The position numbers and the translations under genes were made by a program. The notes under the pieces were generated by a model. The model was not told where the DNA came from and did no database searches. It saw nothing but the letters and a program-made list of their open reading frames with translations. From Parvularcula lutaonensis (GTDB lineage: Bacteria; Pseudomonadota; Alphaproteobacteria; Caulobacterales; Parvularculaceae), in the NCBI RefSeq assembly GCF_014651915.1, contig NZ_BMXU01000002.1, forward strand, positions 749,507 through 813,506: a DNA stretch of 64,000 nucleotides, read 5' to 3'. Below are positions 47,115 to 54,856 of this stretch, one piece after another (position 1 is the stretch's first letter; every line of letters begins with the position of its first letter).

Positions 47115-48023
47115 ATGCATAATTCTGCCACCTATGTGGTGCCGCTCTATAATCACGCGGCTTACGTCGAGGAAACTCTTCGGTCGATTGTGGAGCAAGA
47201 CTACGACGATCTAGCGCTGGTCGTGGTTGATGATGCTTCGGCCGATAACAGCTTTGAAATTGCGTCGGAGTTCCTCAGCCGCGCTGAAAGCAAGAACCGC
47301 TTCCGGTGCGTCGACGTCGTTCGGAACGATACAAACCAAGGTGCCCATTATGCGCTGAACCGGGGCATGATGATTGCTGATGGGGACGTCATTTTTCTGG
47401 CCAATAGTGATGACCCCGTGCCTGAGAGCCGCGTGTCGTCCATCATGAGTTTGATGGAGGCTTCTGGGGCGGAGTTCGTCGTTACGCAGGTCGAGTCGCT
47501 TCACTCGGGAGGATTCGCTCGAGACCACGTGTTTGGGGACTTCCTCAGGTACACACCGACGCGGACAATCGATTCGTCGCCGAGTTTCTCTTGGGCGGCG
47601 GCGCGTTGGCAGGTCGGGGTCAGCACGGGGAACTTTGCATTCAGGAAAAAGTTGCTCGCAGAAGTTGGAGGTTTCAAGCCCTATCGGTATTGCCATGACT
47701 GGGACTTCCTCCTCCGTGCCTGCCTCGTTACCGAGCCGGAGCTCCTGCGTGAGCCGCTCTATCGCTATCGGCTGCACAACGAGAATTCATTCCGATCACT
47801 GAGCGAGGTGGCGGAGGCGGAGACGGATGAACTTTTGACCGGTTTTCTGCGCGAGACAAACCGTAAACCTCCGTCTAATGAGCGGTGCCCCTCTCCATTT
47901 AACTATCCTTCTAGCTATACATCTTTGTTGAAAGTCTTCGGATTGTATGCCCGGTATCAAAAGGTCTGTGCGCCATACGAAAAGGGGCACCGGACAGTGT
48001 CTCCGCGTCTCGTTGAGATTTAA
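47115..48023 (+). CDS. Family 2 glycosyltransferase
   Basis: A 302-residue GT-A enzyme. TYVVPLYNHAAYVEETLRS and VVVDDASADNS form the nucleotide-sugar site, IFLANSDDPVPESR carries the metal-binding Asp pair, and HDWDFLLRA matches the catalytic-base ED/DW motif. No membrane helices. It begins 2 bases after the WbsX-like gene; the donor and acceptor cannot be read. GC content is lower than in the flanking housekeeping genes. Confidence 0.88.
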   Translation: MHNSATYVVPLYNHAAYVEETLRSIVEQDYDDLALVVVDDASADNSFEIASEFLSRAESKNRFRCVDVVRNDTNQGAHYALNRGMMIADGDVIFLANSDDPVPESRVSSIMSLMEASGAEFVVTQVESLHSGGFARDHVFGDFLRYTPTRTIDSSPSFSWAAARWQVGVSTGNFAFRKKLLAEVGGFKPYRYCHDWDFLLRACLVTEPELLREPLYRYRLHNENSFRSLSEVAEAETDELLTGFLRETNRKPPSNERCPSPFNYPSSYTSLLKVFGLYARYQKVCAPYEKGHRTVSPRLVEI

Positions 48024-48087
48024 TTTCAATTTCCTTGTCGTTCGTCATGATTAATCATGACGATGATTCAGAAAGTATCGGCTTGAT

Positions 48088-48840
48088 ATGATGAACCGAT
48101 TTAACAAAGAAACTAATATTTCGGTTTTTGGGGATACACATTTAGTCTACGTTCACGTTGGGAAAACTGCAGGCGAGAGTATCATCTCATGGTTTGAGAA
48201 CAATGATCTGAGCTTCACTGAGGCTCACGTCGCTCCGGCCTTGCCGCTGTTGCAGCAGATCGTTGCGGAGACGCTTTCAAATTGCTTTTTTGTTGTGTCA
48301 GTTAGAGATCCGATAGAGCGGTTCATATCTGCTTTCAATTGGGATCGGCATAATTTGGGGCTTAATCCTGAAGCCACTGACGCCTCGCTCAAGCAAGCGT
48401 TTGCCCAACTAAGAACTCCAGACGAACTCGTGGATGTCATTCGGACAGGTGAGGCCAGCAGAATTTCCTCAGCTCATAGAATTATCTCTCGAACGCACAT
48501 CTTTTTCGATTTGGACTTTTATCTCGTCAGATCCGGTATCCTCCACAGCGTACCTGCTGACCGCATATGTTTTGTTCCTCTCGAGAACCTGTCGGGAGGT
48601 CTCGAGAGGTTCGCTTCTCAGTATATGATTTCACAGCCAAAAAACTTCGAAGTTCCTCATACAAAGAACAATTTCACTGACGACTATGAAGAGGGAACTT
48701 TTTCAAAGGAGATGAAGCCAATTAACCGTAAATTTCTCTCTTCTTTTCTTTTAAACGAGTATCGTGTTCTTTGGCATATTAAGAGAGATTTCGGTGTTCC
48801 GTATGACTATCAATTCCCTCCGGAAGTCCAGTCCCAATAG
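48088..48840 (+). CDS. Sulfotransferase-like protein
   Basis: A 250-residue protein that would move sulfate from PAPS onto a glycan. HVGKTAGESI resembles the 5'-phosphosulfate-binding loop (YVHVGKTAG) and VVSVRDPIERFISAF resembles the 3'-phosphate-binding motif of sulfotransferase family 2. Codon use is strongly AT-leaning (for example AACAAAGAAACTAATATTTC) compared with neighbours, suggesting recent acquisition. It overlaps the convergent sulfotransferase by 31 bases. Confidence 0.75.
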   Translation: MMNRFNKETNISVFGDTHLVYVHVGKTAGESIISWFENNDLSFTEAHVAPALPLLQQIVAETLSNCFFVVSVRDPIERFISAFNWDRHNLGLNPEATDASLKQAFAQLRTPDELVDVIRTGEASRISSAHRIISRTHIFFDLDFYLVRSGILHSVPADRICFVPLENLSGGLERFASQYMISQPKNFEVPHTKNNFTDDYEEGTFSKEMKPINRKFLSSFLLNEYRVLWHIKRDFGVPYDYQFPPEVQSQ

Positions 48841-49478
48841 CCGAAAAGAGCAAGGTCGTCTTTATATTTCGACTGTATAGCTTTGACCACATCCGGGGCT
48901 AAATCTTCTGGGTCGTAAGGCATCTTGTTCTTATGCCCGAGTTGTATCTTGCTGATCTTGTTGGGGGGGATTCCAGTTTTTTCTAGAAAATCGAGCAGAC
49001 CAGACTGAATCTGTTCAAGTTTGATAAAACGATCGACGAGCAAACTCCCAGACGGGCTGTGAGTCCACGTATGTTGCGGCAAGAACATTCTGTCTGGTCC
49101 TGATTTTGACCATTGGTCAGACAAAACGAAATCCTCGATCGTGTCGAACTCTTCAATGAACTGATAGGTGTCAGCATGATGCTTCAGGTATCGGAAGGTA
49201 GAAATTGTTCGCGCGACGGGATGCCGGACGATCGAGAATGTACTATACCGCTCCCATAGGGCGGCGCCGACTACTGACCGAATCTCGTTCGAACGGCTGT
49301 GCTTCGAGATATTGAAGCGTTTCTGGTAGGCGACTTGGCAGACCTCGCCGAATTCGGTTCCGCCTAGAACTAAGTCTCGCCATGTACATAAAGGTTCGAG
49401 CGCGTGGCTTACGGTTGTCCCGCCGCACTTCGGGATGTGCACGAAGATGAACTTCCAGGTGTGATTGATGATCGCCAT
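48810..49478 (-). CDS. Sulfotransferase-like protein
   Basis: A 222-residue protein with IFVHIPKCGGTTVSHAL (PAPS 5'-loop of Sulfotransfer_2) and FSIVRHPVARTISTFRYL (3'-phosphate motif). Both active-site regions are intact. Its overall sequence differs from the convergent sulfotransferase, so they are not a tandem duplication. Lower GC than average. It sits 10 bases upstream of ugd on the same strand. Confidence 0.8.
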   Translation of the reverse strand: MAIINHTWKFIFVHIPKCGGTTVSHALEPLCTWRDLVLGGTEFGEVCQVAYQKRFNISKHSRSNEIRSVVGAALWERYSTFSIVRHPVARTISTFRYLKHHADTYQFIEEFDTIEDFVLSDQWSKSGPDRMFLPQHTWTHSPSGSLLVDRFIKLEQIQSGLLDFLEKTGIPPNKISKIQLGHKNKMPYDPEDLAPDVVKAIQSKYKDDLALFGYWDWTSGGN

Positions 49479-49488
49479 GTCTTAGCGC

Positions 49489-50805
49489 CTACGCCCGTCC
49501 GATCGACCGATACGTGAACCCGGCCTCGCGTACCTTTTCGGGTCGGTAGACGTTGCGCAGGTCGACGAGGACCGGTTCCTTCATCATCTCTTTCATGCGG
49601 CTGAGGTCGAGCGCTCTGTAGGCGTCCCATTCGGTGACGATGACGGCTGCGTCGGCCCCCTCGATCGCGTGGTAGGGGCCGTCGCAATAAGTCACATCCT
49701 TCAGCACCTTCTTGGCTTCCTCGATGCCTTCGGGGTCATGGGCGCGGATCCTGGCGCCGGCGTCCTGGAGCATGTTGATGATGTCGATGCTGGGGCTGTC
49801 GCGCATGTCGTCCGTATTTGGCTTGAAGGTCAGGCCGAGGATCGCCACGGTCTTGCCTTCGGCGCTGCCGCCCATGGTCTCGATGATGCGGCCGGCCATG
49901 CTCTTCTTGCGTTTGTCGTTGGCCTCGACAACGGCGTCGACGATCCTCACCGGCGAGCCGTAGTCATGGGCGGTCTTGGTCAGCGCGAGCGTGTCCTTGG
50001 GGAAGCAGCTGCCGCCATAGCCGGGGCCTGCGTGCAGGAACTTCTTCCCGATGCGGTTGTCGAGGCCGATGCCCTTGGCCACCTGCTGGACGTCCGCACC
50101 CACCTTTTCGCAGAGGTCCGCCATCTCGTTGATGAAGGTGATCTTCGTCGCGAGCAAGGCGTTGGCGGCGTACTTGATGAGCTCCGACGTGGCGCGGCTG
50201 GTGAACACCATCGGCGTCTCGTTGAGGTAGAGGGGGCGATAGAGCTCTGCCATCACCTCGCGGGAGCGCTCGTCTTCCGTACCCACCACGACCCGGTCGG
50301 GGCGCTTGAAGTCCGAAATGGCTGCGCCTTCGCGCAAGAACTCAGGGTTCGATGCAACGGAGAAGTCGACACCGGGCTTCAGGTCCGGACGGGCTTTCAT
50401 GATGACCTTCTCGACCTCGGCGCCGGTTCCGACGGGTACGGTCGATTTGGTGACGATCACCGTGTAGCCGTCAAGGGCGTGCGCGATCTCTTCAGCGGCG
50501 GCGTAGACATAGGAGAGGTCGGCGTGGCCGTCGCCGCGGCGCGACGGGGTGCCTACGGCGATGAAGACGGCATCGACGCCGGGCACGGCTTCCTTGAGGT
50601 CGGTGATGAAAGACAGCCGCCCAGCTTCCACGTTGGAGGCAACAAGGCTGTCGAGGCCGGGCTCGTAGATCGGCATGACGCCATCGAGCAGGCGATCGAT
50701 CTTGCCCCGGTCCTTGTCGACGCAAACGACCTCATGGCCAAAGTCGGAGAAGCAGGCTCCTGACACAAGGCCCACATAGCCTGTTCCGATCATTGCGACG
50801 CGCAT
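49489..50805 (-). CDS. ugd: UDP-glucose 6-dehydrogenase
   Basis: Oxidises UDP-glucose to UDP-glucuronate with NAD+, supplying acidic sugar for the capsule. The 438-residue protein has MRVAMIGTGYVGLVSGACFS, the STVPVGTG and SNPEFLREG motifs, KYAANALLATKITFINE, and the catalytic Cys267 in GPGYGGSCFPKD. It ends with LGLTFKPNTDDMRDSPS. The start is set by the Rossmann loop, since the frame is open further upstream. Confidence 0.95.
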   Translation of the reverse strand: MRVAMIGTGYVGLVSGACFSDFGHEVVCVDKDRGKIDRLLDGVMPIYEPGLDSLVASNVEAGRLSFITDLKEAVPGVDAVFIAVGTPSRRGDGHADLSYVYAAAEEIAHALDGYTVIVTKSTVPVGTGAEVEKVIMKARPDLKPGVDFSVASNPEFLREGAAISDFKRPDRVVVGTEDERSREVMAELYRPLYLNETPMVFTSRATSELIKYAANALLATKITFINEMADLCEKVGADVQQVAKGIGLDNRIGKKFLHAGPGYGGSCFPKDTLALTKTAHDYGSPVRIVDAVVEANDKRKKSMAGRIIETMGGSAEGKTVAILGLTFKPNTDDMRDSPSIDIINMLQDAGARIRAHDPEGIEEAKKVLKDVTYCDGPYHAIEGADAAVIVTEWDAYRALDLSRMKEMMKEPVLVDLRNVYRPEKVREAGFTYRSIGRA

Positions 50806-50893
50806 GGCTTGGTCCCCTGAGAATCTTTCGCGCGGGAATAGAGGCCCGATAGCCTCCTCGTCCAGCATTCGTTGGTTTCTGTTCGTTTCAGCG

Positions 50894-52030
50894 TCAGCGG
50901 TCGCGGATCTCGATGATTTCGTCGGCGAGGGTGATGAGATGATAGAGGAGGCTCGCCGGGGTCCTGTCCGACATTGGTTTGCCGCGGGAATCCACGCGGT
51001 CATGCCAGCATCCCTTGGCGATCCCGGTCAGGTAGATGTCCTGGAAGCCTGTGAGCAGTCGTCCGGCCTCATCGATCCATTTCTCGGCGCCCGTGACCCT
51101 GGCGAGGACGAGAGCCGCGCGGATGTGCTCTGTCTGGCACCAGAGCCGGCAACCCTCGGTGGCTTCCCCGGTGCGAAGATCGACGCAGTCGGCAAGGAGC
51201 ATCCGCTCCTGATGCAGGCCATGGCGGCGCGCGCCATCCCAGAGCGCGAGCAATTGCTCTTCGGAAGCAGAGCCGTGCTCGTCGAGCAGCCAGATCCATT
51301 CCGCCATGTGCCCTGGCTCGACAAGGTCACCTTTTTCGGGGTGGAGGCTCCAGTCAGCGGCGAAGAATTCGCGCATGACCTCCGCTTCTGGGTCCCAGAA
51401 ATGCTTTCCCCACAGCGCGCGGATCTCGCCGAGCATCGCTTCGCTGAACGGGTCCTCGCCAACCCGCCTGCGCAGGAGGGCCGCCTCGATGAGGTGCATG
51501 TGCGGGTTCTGGCGCCGGGGAAGCGACCGCCGGTCGTCCTCGGCGAATCCGCCGTGGCCACAGCGAAGAGCGTCAAGGAATTGGTGGGCCAGGCTCTCGA
51601 TCTTCCGGGCCTCGTCATCACCGTATGCGCGCTGGCGTTCGGCCGCTGCGAGGAGGACAAAGGCATGGTCGTATGTATCGCGCTTGTCGTCAGCGACCGA
51701 GCCGTCGGGAGCGAAGACGTGGATGAAGCTCGTAGGGAAACCGTCGCAATGAGCCTTCAGGCCCTTATCGACCATGAACCGCCATGCATAGTCGGAGGCC
51801 TCGCGACCTCCGGGCATCAGGCCCAGCGCTTCGGCGCGTGCGAACGAGAAGGCCTGCCGCGCCTGTACACGCAGCCGAACCGGTGCTGGGGAGATCGGTG
51901 AGCCATCAAGGTCCAGCGCTTCGTAGTAGCCGCCATCGGGGTTCCGGCCAGGACCCGCGCACCGGGGGATGGCGTCTTCGGCGAGCCAGGCGATGAAACG
52001 GCTAGAGGCTTGATCAAAGATCGAATTCAC
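50894..52030 (-). CDS. AGE family sugar epimerase/isomerase
   Basis: A 378-residue (alpha/alpha)6-barrel enzyme. The family histidines are in DTYDHAFVLLA, QNPHMHLIEA, PGHMAEWIWLL and LWCQTEHIRAAL. The end has GKPMSDRTPASLLYHLI. In this family (N-acylglucosamine 2-epimerase, mannose isomerase, sugar-6-phosphate isomerase) specificity is not clear from sequence by eye; mannose-fructose interconversion is plausible. The start is GTG at 52030 with GGGGAC upstream. 88 bases upstream of ugd in the same orientation. Confidence 0.85.
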   Translation of the reverse strand: MNSIFDQASSRFIAWLAEDAIPRCAGPGRNPDGGYYEALDLDGSPISPAPVRLRVQARQAFSFARAEALGLMPGGREASDYAWRFMVDKGLKAHCDGFPTSFIHVFAPDGSVADDKRDTYDHAFVLLAAAERQRAYGDDEARKIESLAHQFLDALRCGHGGFAEDDRRSLPRRQNPHMHLIEAALLRRRVGEDPFSEAMLGEIRALWGKHFWDPEAEVMREFFAADWSLHPEKGDLVEPGHMAEWIWLLDEHGSASEEQLLALWDGARRHGLHQERMLLADCVDLRTGEATEGCRLWCQTEHIRAALVLARVTGAEKWIDEAGRLLTGFQDIYLTGIAKGCWHDRVDSRGKPMSDRTPASLLYHLITLADEIIEIRDR

Positions 52031-52080
52031 AACTGTCCCCGGGCGTTGCGCAGGCGGTTAGGCCCGCGGACCAGTCCCGT

Positions 52081-53289
52081 CTAGCTCCTGTCTTGCCGTG
52101 CTGCAGTTGCTTTCTCGTGAACGGACCGGATGCGCTGCAGCCAGACATCGCCCGCCAGCGGCGAGACGGCATCGAATTCTGCCGTGGCCACTTCCCTGAA
52201 AACCGGAAGGTCCGAAGCGATCACATGGGTGCCGAGGGCCTGGGCCTCGACAACCGGAAGGCCGAACCCTTCAGCGAAGGATGGCATCAGGAGCGCTTCG
52301 GCTCCTGCTATTACGCTCGCCAGTGCTGCGTCGGGCAGGTCAGGGGCCTCGTGCACATGGCCTGAGAGAAGCGGGCAGCGGTCGAGAAGGGCAAAAGTAT
52401 CGCTGTTCATCCAACCGCGGCGACCGGCAATGACAAGGGCTGGGGTCCGCTCGCCGAGAGAACGGGCCAGCTCTCGCCAGACCTCCAGCAACAGCCGGTG
52501 GTTCTTGCGCGGCTCAATGGTGCCCACGGTGACGAAATAGGGCCGCGAAGCCTTCGCTGGTTCCACCGTTCCCGGTTCGGGGAGGTGAGAACGGAGCGGC
52601 GAGACCACCGTCTCCGGCAATGGCAGGCCGAACCTTTGGGCGAGGCCCGCCAGCTCATCGCGCGTCGCGCAGGAATTCACTTCGATCAGGTCTGCGCTCC
52701 CCAGCATGCCCTTGAGCCTGCGCAGGTGCTTCTCGGCGTCGCCCTCCTTTGAATATTCCGGCCAGAGAATGGGGATGGCATCATGCCAGTAGATCTCGAT
52801 CCGCGCTGCCCATCTCTCTTTCAGCCCGGACAGGAAGCCATCCTTGTCGAGATGGTGGTGCGAGACGTTACGGTAGGTGACGGGCTGTTCCGGCTTCGAG
52901 AGCTCGGCTTCGGCGCGGCGGCTCTGGAGGATGGCCGACGCGCTTCGCGGGCCGTCGACCCTCGGCGCGGGAGGTCGGGCCGTCCCTTCGAAGGCCGCTG
53001 CGGGGGCGCCTGAGCCGAGGAATTGATAAAGCCTGCCGGCCGCGGCGCGTCCCTCTTCGGTGCCGGCAGCCCACCGCGCTTTCAGCGCTGTCGCCGCATC
53101 ACGGATCTGTTCGCGGGCGATGAACCACGAACGCCGGCCCCGCGTCGCCATGAACCGGGCTTCGTCGCCCAAAGTCAGTGCCGCTTCCACGGCCTCCAGC
53201 TCGACCCGGTCGATCCCGGTCGGCGCCGTGCGCTCGAGACGGGAGACGAAACGGGACACATCGAGGACGAGGATCGGCGCCTTGCTCAT
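52081..53289 (-). CDS. Family 4-type glycosyltransferase
   Basis: A 402-residue GT-B protein. The C-terminal half has GTIEPRKNHRLLLEVWREL, LVIAGRRGW, and EGFGLPVVEAQALGTHVIA, the GT4 E(x7)E motif. The N-terminus (ILVLDVSRFVSR, then APTGIDRVE) fits family members that first bind an acceptor. The start is at 53289, since a Met codon 39 bases upstream adds only unlikely residues. Divergent from the next gene across 118 bases. Confidence 0.88.
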   Translation of the reverse strand: MSKAPILVLDVSRFVSRLERTAPTGIDRVELEAVEAALTLGDEARFMATRGRRSWFIAREQIRDAATALKARWAAGTEEGRAAAGRLYQFLGSGAPAAAFEGTARPPAPRVDGPRSASAILQSRRAEAELSKPEQPVTYRNVSHHHLDKDGFLSGLKERWAARIEIYWHDAIPILWPEYSKEGDAEKHLRRLKGMLGSADLIEVNSCATRDELAGLAQRFGLPLPETVVSPLRSHLPEPGTVEPAKASRPYFVTVGTIEPRKNHRLLLEVWRELARSLGERTPALVIAGRRGWMNSDTFALLDRCPLLSGHVHEAPDLPDAALASVIAGAEALLMPSFAEGFGLPVVEAQALGTHVIASDLPVFREVATAEFDAVSPLAGDVWLQRIRSVHEKATAARQDRS

Positions 53290-53407
53290 AGGCAGGGTTC
53301 CCTGCCGCATTCCGCACCGAAACGCCAACGAAACCGCGCAATGCCAAGGAGTTCACTTCATTCGCGACCTGTGCCAGACGCGGTAACCTGGAACACTGCG
53401 CCGAACC

Positions 53408-54856
53408 ATGCCCATGCACGACATCCTGACCACCGAGGCTCCGCATCCTGCTGGAGCAGCGTTGCGTGGCGAGCGGGTGCTCTTCACGATCTGCTCGAAG
53501 AACTACCTGCCGCAGGCCCGGATCCTAGTTCGCTCCGTGCGCGAACAGATGCCCGATGCCCCGGTCCGGGTCATTCTCTCCGATGAAGCCGAAGACCTCG
53601 GAAGGATCGCGGAGTATGTCGGTGCGGAAGTCATTCCGGGCAGGGCACTCGGGCTTCCGACCTATTACGACATGGCGATGCGCTACGACATCGTCGAGTT
53701 CAACACGGCGCTGAAGCCTGCCGCTTTCCTCCATTTCTTTGCGCAAGAAGCAAGAACGGCCGTCTACCTCGATCCCGACATCGAGCTCTTCCGCCCCCTG
53801 ACGGAAGTGGATGCGGCGTTTGAAGCTGGCGCGCAAGGCGTGATCACCCCGCATATCTGCGAACCGCTCGACATGGTCCACAATCCGACCGAGCTGAAGA
53901 TTATGCGCACCGGGATCTACAATCTCGGTTTTGCCGGGATCGCAAACACGGAAGAGGGCGTCAGCTTCACCCGATGGTGGGCACGGAAGATGCTGTCGGA
54001 CTGCCGGGTCGATCTTGATGCAGGGATCTTCGTCGACCAGAAATATGTCGACCTCATGCCGTCCTACCTGCCGCGTACGAAGATTCTCCGCCATAGGGGC
54101 TATAACGTCGCGTACTGGAACCTAGCCAACCGCGCGTTGACCCGCGAAGGCGATGGAAGCTTCGCGGTCAACGGCCAGCCGCTGGTCTTCATGCACTTCT
54201 CCGGCGTTCGTCCAGAAAAAGAAGACATCATCAGTGTGCATCAGGACCGCGTGAGCGTGGACGACCTCGGGGATGGAAAAGCCCTGTTCGACAACTACCG
54301 CGCAGAGCTGAAGCGTGCCCGCGAGGAGATGGCCGAGGCAGGCATCGAAAAGAGCTATGCCTACGGATCGTTCACGACCGGAGAAGCCATACCGCCACTT
54401 GCGCGCCAGGTCTATGCCAAGGCGATCCCGCCCATGCGGGTAAGCTTCGATGATGTGTTCGATCTTGAGAAAGGCCCCTTCAATCAGGGTGCTACAGGTA
54501 TCAACCACAGGAACCAGCGGCTGATCTCGCCAGTCATGGCAGACCTGTGGATGCGCAAGCCGTATTTGCAGGTCGCTTTCAACATTCGCGACCCGGAAGA
54601 GGCAAAGGCCTATGCGCTATGGTTCGCGGAAACCGGCTTCAGGGAGTGGAACATCCCGCCCGCCTTCATCCCAAAGGAAGCCTGGGAGCTGAACCGCCAG
54701 CGCAAGACCTTCCGAAGCCGGATGGCCGTCTTCGCGCTCCAGGCCCTTGAGCGGGGCAAGTGGTTCAAGTTCATGTATCCCAAGCCTGTCCGCAGGGCCG
54801 CCGTCCGGATCAACCGCAAGGTCCTTCCCCACCTCGTCAAGCGTATCGGTTCATGA
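53408..54856 (+). CDS. Glycosyltransferase with GT8-like YLDPDI motif
   Basis: A 482-residue protein. VLFTICSKNYLPQARIL, DMAMRYDIVEFNTALKPAAFLHFF and AVYLDPDIELFRPL (a DPD metal-binding motif) indicate a GT-A enzyme, and GIYNLGFAGI plus GYNVAYWNLANR follow. The same phrases recur in the N-terminal half of the next gene, so these two are paralogous. The C-terminal tail is basic with WFKFMYPKPVRRAAVRI. Specificity unknown. It overlaps the next gene by 4 bases (ATGA). Confidence 0.8.
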   Translation: MPMHDILTTEAPHPAGAALRGERVLFTICSKNYLPQARILVRSVREQMPDAPVRVILSDEAEDLGRIAEYVGAEVIPGRALGLPTYYDMAMRYDIVEFNTALKPAAFLHFFAQEARTAVYLDPDIELFRPLTEVDAAFEAGAQGVITPHICEPLDMVHNPTELKIMRTGIYNLGFAGIANTEEGVSFTRWWARKMLSDCRVDLDAGIFVDQKYVDLMPSYLPRTKILRHRGYNVAYWNLANRALTREGDGSFAVNGQPLVFMHFSGVRPEKEDIISVHQDRVSVDDLGDGKALFDNYRAELKRAREEMAEAGIEKSYAYGSFTTGEAIPPLARQVYAKAIPPMRVSFDDVFDLEKGPFNQGATGINHRNQRLISPVMADLWMRKPYLQVAFNIRDPEEAKAYALWFAETGFREWNIPPAFIPKEAWELNRQRKTFRSRMAVFALQALERGKWFKFMYPKPVRRAAVRINRKVLPHLVKRIGS

